This document shows positions 32,379 through 40,861 of a DNA stretch of 64,000 nucleotides, one piece after another. The position numbers and the translations under genes were made by a program. Numbering within the stretch: the first letter of the stretch is position 1; every line of letters starts with the position of its first letter. Below the pieces are notes generated by a model, which searched no databases, had not been told where the DNA came from, and saw only the letters and a program-made list of their open reading frames with translations. This stretch comes from Croceibacterium soli (lineage in GTDB: Bacteria > Pseudomonadota > Alphaproteobacteria > Sphingomonadales > Sphingomonadaceae): the NCBI RefSeq assembly GCF_009828065.1, contig NZ_WTYK01000009.1, positions 32,439-96,438 on the forward strand. Reading direction: 5' to 3'.

Positions 32379-35300
32379 TCAGAACCGCTGCCGCAGCCCG
32401 ACCCGCGCCGTAAAGCCCAGCGGGCTCGCCGTGAAGGGATCGTAGTTCTGGTCGAGCCGGGCGAACGGCGGATCCTCGTCGAGCAGGTTCTCCAGCGCCA
32501 CCGACAGGGTGGTGCCGTTCCGCACGTCCCAGCGCCAGACCGCATCGAGCGTCGTGAAGCTGCCGACGCGCTTGCCTTCGGTGACCGAGGCGCCGGCCAG
32601 GACGCCGAAGTTGGGGCCGAACACGTCGGCTCCGCGCTGGTCGTCGTAGCCGCCGACATGGTTCGCCTGCAGCCGCAGCATGTGCTCTCCGAACAGGCCC
32701 TGCAGCCACGCCCGCCCCTTCCAGCGCGGGATGGGATAGGCGGTGGTCTGATAGTTGAGCTTGCCGGCAGCGTCGAACGCCGGCTGCACGGTGATCCCTT
32801 CGACCACCACGTCGCCAACTTCGTACTCGAAGACGTGCGCGCCGGAGACGCCGGCCTGAAGCTGGGCGGAACCGGCGGCGAAGTCGTAGCTCGCCTGAAA
32901 ATCCAGCCCGCTGGTGGTCACGTCGGCCGAGTTGAACGCATAGGTGGCGAGCCGCTGGACGTTGGCCGCCGAACACATCCCGCCGGAGAAGGTGAAGCGC
33001 GCCTGCAGCGCGGCATAGGCAGGGTTGCCGCAGTTCGCCGTGCCGGTGCCGCCGAACAGGGCCGAGACGATGCCGCTGACCGGCTCCGCCTCGATCGCGC
33101 CTTCGAACTGGTAGCGCCAGTAGTCGACGCTCGCGCGAAAGCCGCCGCGGTCGACCAGCATGCCGCCGTTCCAGGTCGTGGCGGTCTCCGGCGCCAGATC
33201 GGGGTTGGCGAGGATGTCCACCGCGCGGAAGGCGCCGCCGATGAATGTCAGGATCACCAGGTCCGCCGCGGTGTTCTGCGGCGGCGGGCCGCGGAAGGTC
33301 GTGCCCACGCCGCCGCGCAGGGACACCCAGTTGGCCAGATCGTACTTCAGGCGAACCTGGGGATCGAACGTGGAGCCGCTCGAACCGTAGTCCTCGTACC
33401 GCGCCGAAAGCTGCGCCTGGAGCCGTTCGGTCACCGGCAGCTGCAGCTCGGTGAACAGGGCCCACACGTCGCTGTTCACGTCGGCATTGCGGTTGGAGCC
33501 GAGGAAGCCGACCGGGCCGACTTCCGGAGTGCAGGACGCCGCCGAGTTGAGAACCGATCCCGGGCAAGGATAAACGTCCAGGTTGTTGTTGGCGCTGTAC
33601 GTCCGGCGATAGCTGTCGCTGCGGTACTGCGCGCCGACCGCGAAGCCGATCTCGCCGCCCGGCAGCGAGACGCCGCTGAGGCCCGACAGCAGCACGTCGC
33701 CGACCCACTGCTCCGTCGTGGCTCCGCGTTCGATCACGGTGAAGAAGTCGTCCACGATCGAAGCGTCGTTGATCAGGCCGGCGCCCGGCGTGAGGTCGAG
33801 CCCGAGGGGATTGCTCGTGCCGGCGTAACCCGGGTTGGGTGCACCGGTGATCGCGTTGCCGGGGATGCCGGTCGAGAACGGGTTGAAGAAGTGGCAGCCG
33901 TTCCGGCCCGCCACGGCGGCGAGCTGCGCGTTCGTCATGCCGGCGCGCGATTGCGGCGTGGCATAGGCGCAGGTTTCGCCGCCGAAGCCGGCCAGGGCGT
34001 TCTGCAGAAGGTCGACGAAGTTGTCGATGCCCTGGAAGCGCCGGTCGTTGCGCGACCAGGTGAGCGAGGTCTGCAAGTCGATCGCCGCGGCGACCGGCTG
34101 GGTGAGCGAGGCGGTAAGTTGGGACTGTTCGCCCTCGTAGTCCGGGGTCGCCGCGCCGCGTTCGTTGTCGAACAGCGGGTTGCCGCCGAGCAGCAGCGGG
34201 CGGAAGCGGACCGGATAGGCCAGCGCCGGCGCCTGGGGCACGCCCTGCGCGTCGACCGCACAGCCCGACGCTGCGCCGTAGCGCGCGCAGTAGTCGGCCA
34301 TCGCCGGAGCATACTGCGGGATCACGAACAGCCCGCCGCCGCCGAACGCCGCGTTGGCCGAAGGCGCGATCGTCGGCAGGTAGCTGGGCGATGTGGTCAG
34401 CACCGTGTCGGTGCGGCCGTAGAGCCCCGTCAGCCGCAAGTCGGCGGTGCCCAGCGGCACTTCGACATCGGCAAAGAGCTGGAACCGATCCTCCGGCTCC
34501 ACGAAGTTGGTGAAGCCGAGGTAGGGCGTCATGCACAAGTCGGCCGTGGAGCCCGGCAGCGAGCGGAAGCCGCCGACCGCCTCGCAGCCCTCGTCGGCAT
34601 CGAAGCGAACGCCGTTCAGCGTGGCATCGAAGTCGAAGTTGCCGGGACTGCCGCCGCCGGACCAGCCGCCCTGCGGGTTCACGTCATAGGGCAGCAGGCC
34701 GAAATCGCGGTCGGTCACGCGCAGCTCGCTGCGATGCTGGTAGCCGCCGGAGAGGAACACCCGCGCCGGCCCCAGATCGCCGCCCCAGCTCAGGGCCGCG
34801 TTCCAGTCTCCGTTGGAGCCGTCGATGTAGCGGTAGTCCCCTTCCGCGAGAAACCCGTCCTGGTCGGTCCGGGTGATGAAGTTGACCACGCCGGCAATCG
34901 CGTCCGAGCCGTAAGTGGCGGCTGCGCCGTCCTTGAGGATCTCGATCCGCTCGATCGCGCCCGAGGGGAACAGGTTAATGTCCACCAGCGGCATGTTGCC
35001 CGCGCCCGTGGGCACCACGCGCCTGCCGTTGAGCAGCACGAGGGTGCGCTGCGGGCCGAGCCCGCGCAAGTTGACCGAGGCCGCGCCCTGGTTGAACTGA
35101 CTGCGGATGTCGAACTGGCTGGCGTCGCCGAGCACGCCGCTGGAAGCCGCCAAGCTTTTGGCCAGGCCCATCATCGTCGGCCCGCCCTGGTTGGCGAGAT
35201 CGTCGGCCGTGATCACCTCGACCGGCGCCGGCGATGCTTCGGCCGAACCGCGGATCAGCGAGCCGGTTACGACGATTTCGGTATCGGCTGCGGCCCCTTC

Positions 35301-35384
35301 CTGCGCCAGCGCCGGTGCGCCCGCAAGAATGGCCGTTGCAACCACTGCCCGCGAGGCGGACCTGTAGCCCGAAATCGCCCTCAT
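32379..35384 (-). CDS. TonB-dependent outer-membrane receptor
   Basis: A 1001-residue receptor. Signal peptide [20 protein letters not shown] ends near ALAQEG. The plug domain includes [46 protein letters not shown] and [21 protein letters not shown] 22-strand-type barrel follows, ending in VGLRQRF with the terminal phenylalanine. Five pairs of closely spaced cysteines occur in predicted outer loops (for example [18 protein letters not shown] and [10 protein letters not shown]), suggesting disulfide-braced loops. The ATG at 35384 starts the signal peptide and GGGGGTCGAG precedes it. The substrate is unknown; no siderophore or polysaccharide genes are adjacent. It is divergent from purC. Confidence 0.92.
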   Translation of the reverse strand: MRAISGYRSASRAVVATAILAGAPALAQEGAAADTEIVVTGSLIRGSAEASPAPVEVITADDLANQGGPTMMGLAKSLAASSGVLGDASQFDIRSQFNQGAASVNLRGLGPQRTLVLLNGRRVVPTGAGNMPLVDINLFPSGAIERIEILKDGAAATYGSDAIAGVVNFITRTDQDGFLAEGDYRYIDGSNGDWNAALSWGGDLGPARVFLSGGYQHRSELRVTDRDFGLLPYDVNPQGGWSGGGSPGNFDFDATLNGVRFDADEGCEAVGGFRSLPGSTADLCMTPYLGFTNFVEPEDRFQLFADVEVPLGTADLRLTGLYGRTDTVLTTSPSYLPTIAPSANAAFGGGGLFVIPQYAPAMADYCARYGAASGCAVDAQGVPQAPALAYPVRFRPLLLGGNPLFDNERGAATPDYEGEQSQLTASLTQPVAAAIDLQTSLTWSRNDRRFQGIDNFVDLLQNALAGFGGETCAYATPQSRAGMTNAQLAAVAGRNGCHFFNPFSTGIPGNAITGAPNPGYAGTSNPLGLDLTPGAGLINDASIVDDFFTVIERGATTEQWVGDVLLSGLSGVSLPGGEIGFAVGAQYRSDSYRRTYSANNNLDVYPCPGSVLNSAASCTPEVGPVGFLGSNRNADVNSDVWALFTELQLPVTERLQAQLSARYEDYGSSGSTFDPQVRLKYDLANWVSLRGGVGTTFRGPPPQNTAADLVILTFIGGAFRAVDILANPDLAPETATTWNGGMLVDRGGFRASVDYWRYQFEGAIEAEPVSGIVSALFGGTGTANCGNPAYAALQARFTFSGGMCSAANVQRLATYAFNSADVTTSGLDFQASYDFAAGSAQLQAGVSGAHVFEYEVGDVVVEGITVQPAFDAAGKLNYQTTAYPIPRWKGRAWLQGLFGEHMLRLQANHVGGYDDQRGADVFGPNFGVLAGASVTEGKRVGSFTTLDAVWRWDVRNGTTLSVALENLLDEDPPFARLDQNYDPFTASPLGFTARVGLRQRF

Positions 35385-35634
35385 GTCTCGACCCCCGTTT
35401 TTGCTATTGCGAGGCCCTATCGCCGATGACGCCATGAAGGTCAACTTTGGGGGTTCCCGGACCCGCACCGGCGCCGATGATCCGCCTTGCCTTGCGGGGA
35501 GCGCCGATCCGCGTGCTGCCAATTGCCTTGCCGAGCGTTTCCCTGTATGGCGCATCCTCGCGCCCCGGCCCCGCGAAGCCCGTTGCTTCGTTAAGCCGGG
35601 GCGCTCGCTTTTTCCGCCATTGAAGGTGCACGCC

Positions 35635-36435
35635 ATGTCCCGCCGCCGCCAGATCTACGAAGGCAAGGCCAAGATCCTTTACGAAGGTCCCGAGCCTGGC
35701 ACGATCATCCAGTACTTCAAAGACGACGCGACCGCCTTCAACGCGCAGAAGAAGGGCACGATCAACGGCAAGGGCGTGATCAACAACCGCATTTCCGAGC
35801 ACGTCTTCACGCGCTTGGCGCATATCGGCATCCCGACGCACTTCATCCGCCGCCTGAACATGCGCGAGCAGCTCGTTCGCCAATGCGAAATCATTCCGCT
35901 GGAAGTGGTCGTGCGCAACGTCGCCGCAGGCTCGATCAGCCAGCGCCTTGGCATCGAGGAAGGCGAGCAGCTGCCGCACACGCTGATCGAATACTACTTC
36001 AAGGACGATGCGCTGAACGACCCGATGGTCGCGGAAGAGCACATCGCCTGCTTCGGCTGGGCCAGCAACGAGGAGATGCAGGACATCTCCTCAATGGCGA
36101 TCCGCATCAACGATTTCCTCTGCGGCATGTTCTCGGCGATCAATATCCGCCTGATCGACTTCAAGCTGGAGTTCGGCCGGATCTGGGACGGCGACTACAG
36201 CCGCGTGATCCTGGCCGACGAGATCAGCCCCGACGGCTGCCGCCTGTGGGACATGGTCAGCGGCGAAAAGCTCGACAAGGACCGCTTCCGCCGCGACCTC
36301 GGCGGCGAGGAAGAGGCCTACCAGGAAGTCGCCCGCCGCCTCGGCCTGCTGCAGGACGACGGCAACCCCGGCGAAGTGTTCGACCTCTCGGCCCACCGCA
36401 CAAAGCTGCGCGGAACGCCGGTCAAGAAGAAGTAA
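35635..36435 (+). CDS. purC: SAICAR synthetase PurC
   Basis: A 266-residue enzyme of purine synthesis that joins aspartate to CAIR with [23 protein letters not shown] at the start, the ATP-loop region, [19 protein letters not shown] (about residue 90) and [35 protein letters not shown] (shown here only as a location, about residues 175-210) are diagnostic. GAAGGTG precedes ATG 35635. The 250-bp gap to the divergent TonB receptor holds its promoter; no riboswitch is recognised. A ~130-bp structured repeat begins 8 bp after the stop, followed by an M16 protease and purS-purQ. Confidence 0.97.
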   Translation: MSRRRQIYEGKAKILYEGPEPGTIIQYFKDDATAFNAQKKGTINGKGVINNRISEHVFTRLAHIGIPTHFIRRLNMREQLVRQCEIIPLEVVVRNVAAGSISQRLGIEEGEQLPHTLIEYYFKDDALNDPMVAEEHIACFGWASNEEMQDISSMAIRINDFLCGMFSAINIRLIDFKLEFGRIWDGDYSRVILADEISPDGCRLWDMVSGEKLDKDRFRRDLGGEEEAYQEVARRLGLLQDDGNPGEVFDLSAHRTKLRGTPVKKK

Positions 36436-36443
36436 GCGGCCAA

Positions 36444-36572
36444 TCCTCCCCGGCACGGGGAGGTGGCAGCGCGTAGCGCTGACGGAGGGGGCCACCCGCT
36501 ACCAGCGCGTCGCCTGCGGCGGGCCCCCTCCACCATGCTTCGCATGGTCCCCCTCCACGTCCCGGGGAGGAT
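36444..36572. repeat. ~130-bp structured intergenic repeat, copy D
   Basis: Same plan as the copies at 4396 and 4651: TCCTCCCCGGCACGGGGAGG hairpin, GTGGCAGCGCGTAGCGCTGACGGAGGGGG with an internal GCGC stem, GCCTGCGGCGGGCCCCCTCC, CATGCTTCGCATG stem and CCCGGGGAGGAT end. It begins 8 bp after the purC stop and lies 45 bp before the M16 protease start. Confidence 0.85.
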
Positions 36573-36616
36573 GAAGCCATTGCGGGTTCAGCATTGCTCC
36601 GCCACAACCGGTGGCG

Positions 36617-39466
36617 ATGTTCATCCGCTCGCTGGCTCCGGCCCTCCTCCTCGCGCTCTCAGCCTTCAGCCCCGCCCTTGCCCAGCAGGCGGCAGCGCCT
36701 GCCGCGAGCGCTACGGCAGAGCCGGTCTGGCCTTTCCAGGAGAGCGACCTCCCGCTGGATCCCGCCTATCGCTTCGGCACGCTCGACAACGGTCTGCGCT
36801 ACATCATCCGCCCGAACGGCACGCCTGCCGGCCAAGGCATGGTGCAGCTGTGGATCGACGCCGGGTCGGTCTCGGAAGGCGAAGACGAGCGCGGCTACGC
36901 CCATTTCATCGAGCACATGGCCTTCAACGGCTCCACGCGCGTGCCCGAAGGCGAGATGGTCAAGTTGCTGGAACGCGAGGGCCTGGCCTTCGGCGCCGAC
37001 ACCAACGCCTCGACGAGCTTCGACACCACGCTTTACAAGCTCGACCTACCGCGCAACGATCCGGCCCTGCTCGACACGGCATTGATGCTGATGCGGGAAA
37101 CGGCCAGCGAGCTGACGTTCGCGCCCGAGGCGGTGGAGCGCGAAAAGGGCGTGATCCTGTCCGAGCGGCGCGTGCGCGACACGTATGCCTTGCGCAACAC
37201 GATCGACCAACTCGAGTTCTTGTACCGCGGCGCCCGCTTCCCGGACCGCCTGCCGATCGGCACCGTCGAGTCGCTGCAGAAGGCCGACGCGGCCAGGCTC
37301 AAGGCCATGTGGCAGCGGCTCTACCGGCCGGACAACGCCGCCGTGATCGTGGTCGGCGAGTTCGATCCCGATGCGGTCGAGGCAGCGATACGCCGCCACT
37401 TCACCGACTGGCAGCCGCGCACCCCCGTTCCCCCGATCGATCCTGGCCCCATCGACTTCTCCCGTGCCGGCGAGACCGACATCTTCATCGATCCGGCCCT
37501 GTCCGAACGTATCACCGCCGCCAGCACCGGGCCGTGGCTGGATGAAAAGGATTCCATCGTCACGCGGCAGATGAGAGTCCTGCGCCAGATCGGCTATGGC
37601 ATCATCAATCGCCGCCTGCAGCGCCTGGCGCGGTCCGAAGACCCGCCGTTCCGCGGTGCCGGCGTCGGCACCGCGAACGTGTTCGAGGCGGGCCGGACGA
37701 CGAACCTGATCGTCGATGCCGCGGAGGGCGAATGGCGCCGCGGGCTCGCGGCCGCGCAGCGCGAGTTCCGCCGCGCGCTGAAGTTCGGTTTCACTCGCGC
37801 CGAAGTGGCCGAACAGGTCGCCAACGTGCGCACTCTGCAGGAGAATGCCGCCGCCGGTGCCGACACTCGCCCCAACTCCAGCTACGTCGGCGCGGCGTTG
37901 CTGGTGCTGCAGGAAGGGCAGGTTCCGACCACGCCGCAAAGCGGCCTGGAGCGCTTCGAGGCGTTTGCGCCGTCGATCACCCCCGAAGCCGTGTACGGCG
38001 CGCTCAGGGCAGAGCTGGTCCCGCTCGAAAACCCGCTGCTGCGCTTCGAAGGCCGCACCGCGCCCGAAGGCGGCGCCGAGGCCATCCGCGCGGCATGGAA
38101 TGCGGGCATGGCCGAAGAGCTGGTACAGGAGGACGCGGCGACGCTGGCGGAATTCGCCTATACCCAGTTCGGCCCTCCGGGCACCGTCGTGTCCGACACG
38201 ACCGAACCGCTCCTGGGCATCCGCACGCTCCGCTTCGCCAACGGGCTCATGCTCAACCTCAAGCCGACCGAGCTGCAGCGTGACCGGATCTCGGTCGAGC
38301 TGCACGTGGATGGCGGGCAGATGCTCGACACGCGCGAAAATCCGCTCGCAACGGCGATGACCAGCGTGCTGCCGGTCGGCGGGCTCGGCAAGCATTCGAC
38401 CGACGAACTGCAGTCGATCCTGGCTGGGCGCACCGTGGATTTCTCGATCGGGGCGGAAGAGCGCAGCTTCCGCATGGGCGCCACGACGACGCCGCGCGAC
38501 CTGGAACTGCAGCTCCAGCTGCTCGCCGCGGCGATTTCCGACCCTGGGTACCGGCCGCAGGGCGAGGCGCAGTACCGCCGCAATATCGAGAACTTCTTCG
38601 CCAGCCGCGATGCCACTCCGAACAGCGCCCTGGCCAATGCCCTCGGCGGGATTATCTCGGACGGCGACCCTCGCTTCACGCTGCAGCCGAAGGAGGCCTA
38701 TCTGGCGCTCAGCTTCGCCAGGCTGCGCGAAGCGATCGGCGACCGGCTTCAGAAGGGCGCTCTCGAACTGGCGCTGGTCGGCGATTTCGATCCTGACCAG
38801 GCGATCGCCCTCGTCGCCCGCACGCTCGGCGCGCTGCCGCCGCGCGAGGAGCAGTTCCGGGCCTACGAGGAGAACCGCCTTCGCGGTTTCACCGGCAACC
38901 GTTCGCCGCGGGTGATCCACCACTCCGGACCGGCCGACCAGGCGATCGTCCGGATGACCTGGCCGACGCGTGACGACCGCGACTTCGACGAGGTGCTCAA
39001 ACTCGAGCTCCTGGCCCGGGTCATGCGGCTCGAACTGACCGACAGCCTGCGGGAAGAGCTGGGGCAGACTTACTCCCCTGGCGTGAGCGGGAGCCAGTCG
39101 CGCACTTACCCGGGGTATGGCACGTTCAACATCGCCGCTCCGGTCGATGCCGCGCAAGTGGATGCGGCGCGCGAAGCGATGCTTGAGACGGTCCGCCGCC
39201 TGATTTCCGAGCCGGTCGAGGCCGACACCCTGCTGCGCGCGCGGCGGCCGCTGCTGGAGAGCTACGACAACGCGCTGAAAACCAACGCCGGGTGGATGCA
39301 GCTGGCGGACGATGCTCAGCGGGAGCCGGATCGCATCGCCCGCTTCGTTTCCGCCAAGGACCGGCTGCTGGCGCTGACGCCGCAGGATGTCCAGGCCGTT
39401 GCCGCTCGCTACCTGCAGCCCGAAGCGCGGCTGGAGATCGTCGTGCTGCCGAAAGCAGGCGAATAG
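36617..39466 (+). CDS. Periplasmic M16 family zinc metalloprotease
   Basis: A 949-residue insulinase-family peptidase with a signal peptide (MFIRSLAPALLLALSAFSPA, cleaved near ALAQQ). The inverted zinc motif H-x-x-E-H is in GYAHFIEHMAFNGS (about residue 96), and the distal zinc glutamate is probably in AVEREKGVILSERR about 76 residues later. Two M16 halves form the clamshell: the second, about residues 530-930, is inactive and contains the R/Y pair in LREELGQTYSPGVS. It probably degrades peptides in the periplasm. The start is ATG 36617 (a GTG two codons earlier is possible). It sits between purC and purS-purQ without a functional link I can see. Confidence 0.93.
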   Translation: MFIRSLAPALLLALSAFSPALAQQAAAPAASATAEPVWPFQESDLPLDPAYRFGTLDNGLRYIIRPNGTPAGQGMVQLWIDAGSVSEGEDERGYAHFIEHMAFNGSTRVPEGEMVKLLEREGLAFGADTNASTSFDTTLYKLDLPRNDPALLDTALMLMRETASELTFAPEAVEREKGVILSERRVRDTYALRNTIDQLEFLYRGARFPDRLPIGTVESLQKADAARLKAMWQRLYRPDNAAVIVVGEFDPDAVEAAIRRHFTDWQPRTPVPPIDPGPIDFSRAGETDIFIDPALSERITAASTGPWLDEKDSIVTRQMRVLRQIGYGIINRRLQRLARSEDPPFRGAGVGTANVFEAGRTTNLIVDAAEGEWRRGLAAAQREFRRALKFGFTRAEVAEQVANVRTLQENAAAGADTRPNSSYVGAALLVLQEGQVPTTPQSGLERFEAFAPSITPEAVYGALRAELVPLENPLLRFEGRTAPEGGAEAIRAAWNAGMAEELVQEDAATLAEFAYTQFGPPGTVVSDTTEPLLGIRTLRFANGLMLNLKPTELQRDRISVELHVDGGQMLDTRENPLATAMTSVLPVGGLGKHSTDELQSILAGRTVDFSIGAEERSFRMGATTTPRDLELQLQLLAAAISDPGYRPQGEAQYRRNIENFFASRDATPNSALANALGGIISDGDPRFTLQPKEAYLALSFARLREAIGDRLQKGALELALVGDFDPDQAIALVARTLGALPPREEQFRAYEENRLRGFTGNRSPRVIHHSGPADQAIVRMTWPTRDDRDFDEVLKLELLARVMRLELTDSLREELGQTYSPGVSGSQSRTYPGYGTFNIAAPVDAAQVDAAREAMLETVRRLISEPVEADTLLRARRPLLESYDNALKTNAGWMQLADDAQREPDRIARFVSAKDRLLALTPQDVQAVAARYLQPEARLEIVVLPKAGE

Positions 39467-39568
39467 CGTAACGATCCGGCCGCAAACCGGCCTCGCCCTC
39501 TTGTCCCGCGCGGCGGCAATCGCCATAGGCTCCGGGCGAGTCCCCAGCCCCTCTCGAAAGGCCCGCAA

Positions 39569-39808
39569 ATGAAGGTCAGCGTCCATGTCAGCCTGAAGCC
39601 AGGCGTGCTCGATCCGCAGGGCCGTGCGGTGCACCATGCCCTCGAGGGGCTCGGCTTCGAAGGCGTCGCCGACGTTCGCGTCGGCCGCCTGATCGAAATG
39701 GAAGTGGCCGACAGCACCAGCGACGAGGCGCTCGACGAGATGTGCCGCAAGCTGCTGGCGAACATGGTCATCGAAAACTACCGTATCGAGAAGCTGGAGA
39801 CGGCGTGA
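39569..39808 (+). CDS. purS: Phosphoribosylformylglycinamidine synthase subunit PurS
   Basis: A 79-residue small subunit that bridges PurQ and PurL in FGAM synthase. It is recognised from [20 protein letters not shown] at the start, then [19 protein letters not shown] and [16 protein letters not shown] at the end, which is the standard PurS layout and length. The start has GAAAGG upstream. The TGA stop overlaps the purQ ATG by one base (TGATG), coupling translation. purL is not in the window, so the third subunit is elsewhere. Confidence 0.96.
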   Translation: MKVSVHVSLKPGVLDPQGRAVHHALEGLGFEGVADVRVGRLIEMEVADSTSDEALDEMCRKLLANMVIENYRIEKLETA

Positions 39809-40485
39809 TGGCGTTCCGTTCGGCCGTGGTGACCTTCCCCGGCTCCAACTGCGACCGCGACCTGGCGGTCGCGCTCGAGAAGGTCTCCGGCACGCCCGCC
39901 ATCCGCGTGTGGCACGGCGACGCCGAACTGCCCGAGCGGCTGGACTTCATCGCCCTGCCCGGCGGCTTCTCCTACGGCGACTACTTGCGCTGCGGATCGA
40001 TGGCCGCGCGCAGCCCGATCATGCGCGCGGTGATCGATGCCGCAAACAAGGGTGTGCCGGTGCTGGGCATCTGCAACGGGTTCCAGATCCTCACCGAAAG
40101 CGGCCTTCTGCCCGGCGCGCTGATGCGCAACGCGCAGATCACCTTCACTTGCCGCACGGCACCGCTCGAAGTCGTCAACAGCCAGTCGCTGTTCACCGGC
40201 GGATATCAGCAGGGCGAGACGATCCACCTCCCGGTCGCGCACCACGATGGCAACTACTTCGCCGACGAAGCGACGCTCGACCGCCTCGAAGGCGAAGGCC
40301 GCGTGGCGTTCCGCTATCTCGACGCCTGCAACGGCTCGCGGCGCGACATCGCCGGCATCCTCAACGAAGCCGGCAACGTGCTCGGCATGATGCCGCACCC
40401 GGAACGCGCGATCGAGCCGGAACTGGGCGAAACCGATGGACGGGCCCTGTTCGAAAGCGCCGTGAAGGGCCTCGTCGACGCCTGA
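39808..40485 (+). CDS. purQ: Phosphoribosylformylglycinamidine synthase subunit PurQ (glutaminase)
   Basis: A 225-residue class I glutamine amidotransferase that supplies ammonia to PurL. Seen: [19 protein letters not shown] at the N terminus, [14 protein letters not shown], the nucleophile cysteine in [15 protein letters not shown] (about residue 88) and the His-Glu pair in [14 protein letters not shown] near the C terminus. It is coupled to purS by a TGATG overlap. A dense cluster of palindromic repeats follows 10 bp after the stop. Confidence 0.97.
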   Translation: MAFRSAVVTFPGSNCDRDLAVALEKVSGTPAIRVWHGDAELPERLDFIALPGGFSYGDYLRCGSMAARSPIMRAVIDAANKGVPVLGICNGFQILTESGLLPGALMRNAQITFTCRTAPLEVVNSQSLFTGGYQQGETIHLPVAHHDGNYFADEATLDRLEGEGRVAFRYLDACNGSRRDIAGILNEAGNVLGMMPHPERAIEPELGETDGRALFESAVKGLVDA

Positions 40486-40494
40486 CCCTGAGGT

Positions 40495-40846
40495 CCGTTC
40501 GTCCTGAGCCTGTCGAAGGACGGGAGCGCCGCGCTTCTCGTGGTTCGACAAGCTCACCACGAACGGGAGTGGTTTCGGACCGGCTCCCATTTTCACCGTT
40601 CGTCCTGAGCCGTCGAACGACGGGAGCGCGGCGCTTCCGTGGTTCGACAGGCTCACCACGAACGGGAGTGGTTTCGAACCGGCTCCCGTTTTCGCCGTTC
40701 GTCCTGAGCCTGTCGAAGGACGGGAGCGCCGCGCTTCTCGTGGTTCGACAAGCTCACCACGAACGGTAACTCGGCTTAGCCAGAGATTGAGCTCAGCCTG
40801 CCTCCACCCTCACCGTTCGTCCTGAGCCTGTCGAAGGACGGAGGCG
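40495..40846. repeat. Tandem array of paired 21-bp palindromes, ~100-bp units
   Basis: Units start at 40495, 40596, 40695 and 40813. Each of the first three contains a GTCCT/AGGAC palindrome, GGAGCGC(C/G)GCGCTTC, an inverted GTGGT/ACCAC palindrome and a GGAGTGGTTTCG(G/A)ACCGGCTCCC hairpin spacer; the last is partial. The second unit lost a base in its palindrome (GAGCCGTCGAACGACGG). The array fills the 376-bp space between purQ and the convergent GGDEF-EAL gene, and no gene is seen in it. Confidence 0.9.
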
Positions 40847-40861
40847 AGCGCTCTCGGCCAG

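Noticed and set aside
32658..35429. A 923-residue plus-strand open frame
   Set aside because: It is the antisense shadow of the TonB receptor; repetitive arginine/alanine-rich sequence without motifs.
37046..39637. An 863-residue minus-strand open frame
   Set aside because: Antisense of the M16 protease, whose catalytic H-x-x-E-H and signal peptide are clear.
40495..40846. Possible CRISPR array
   Set aside because: Repeats are palindromes in inverted pairs, spacers are near identical between units, and there are no cas genes.
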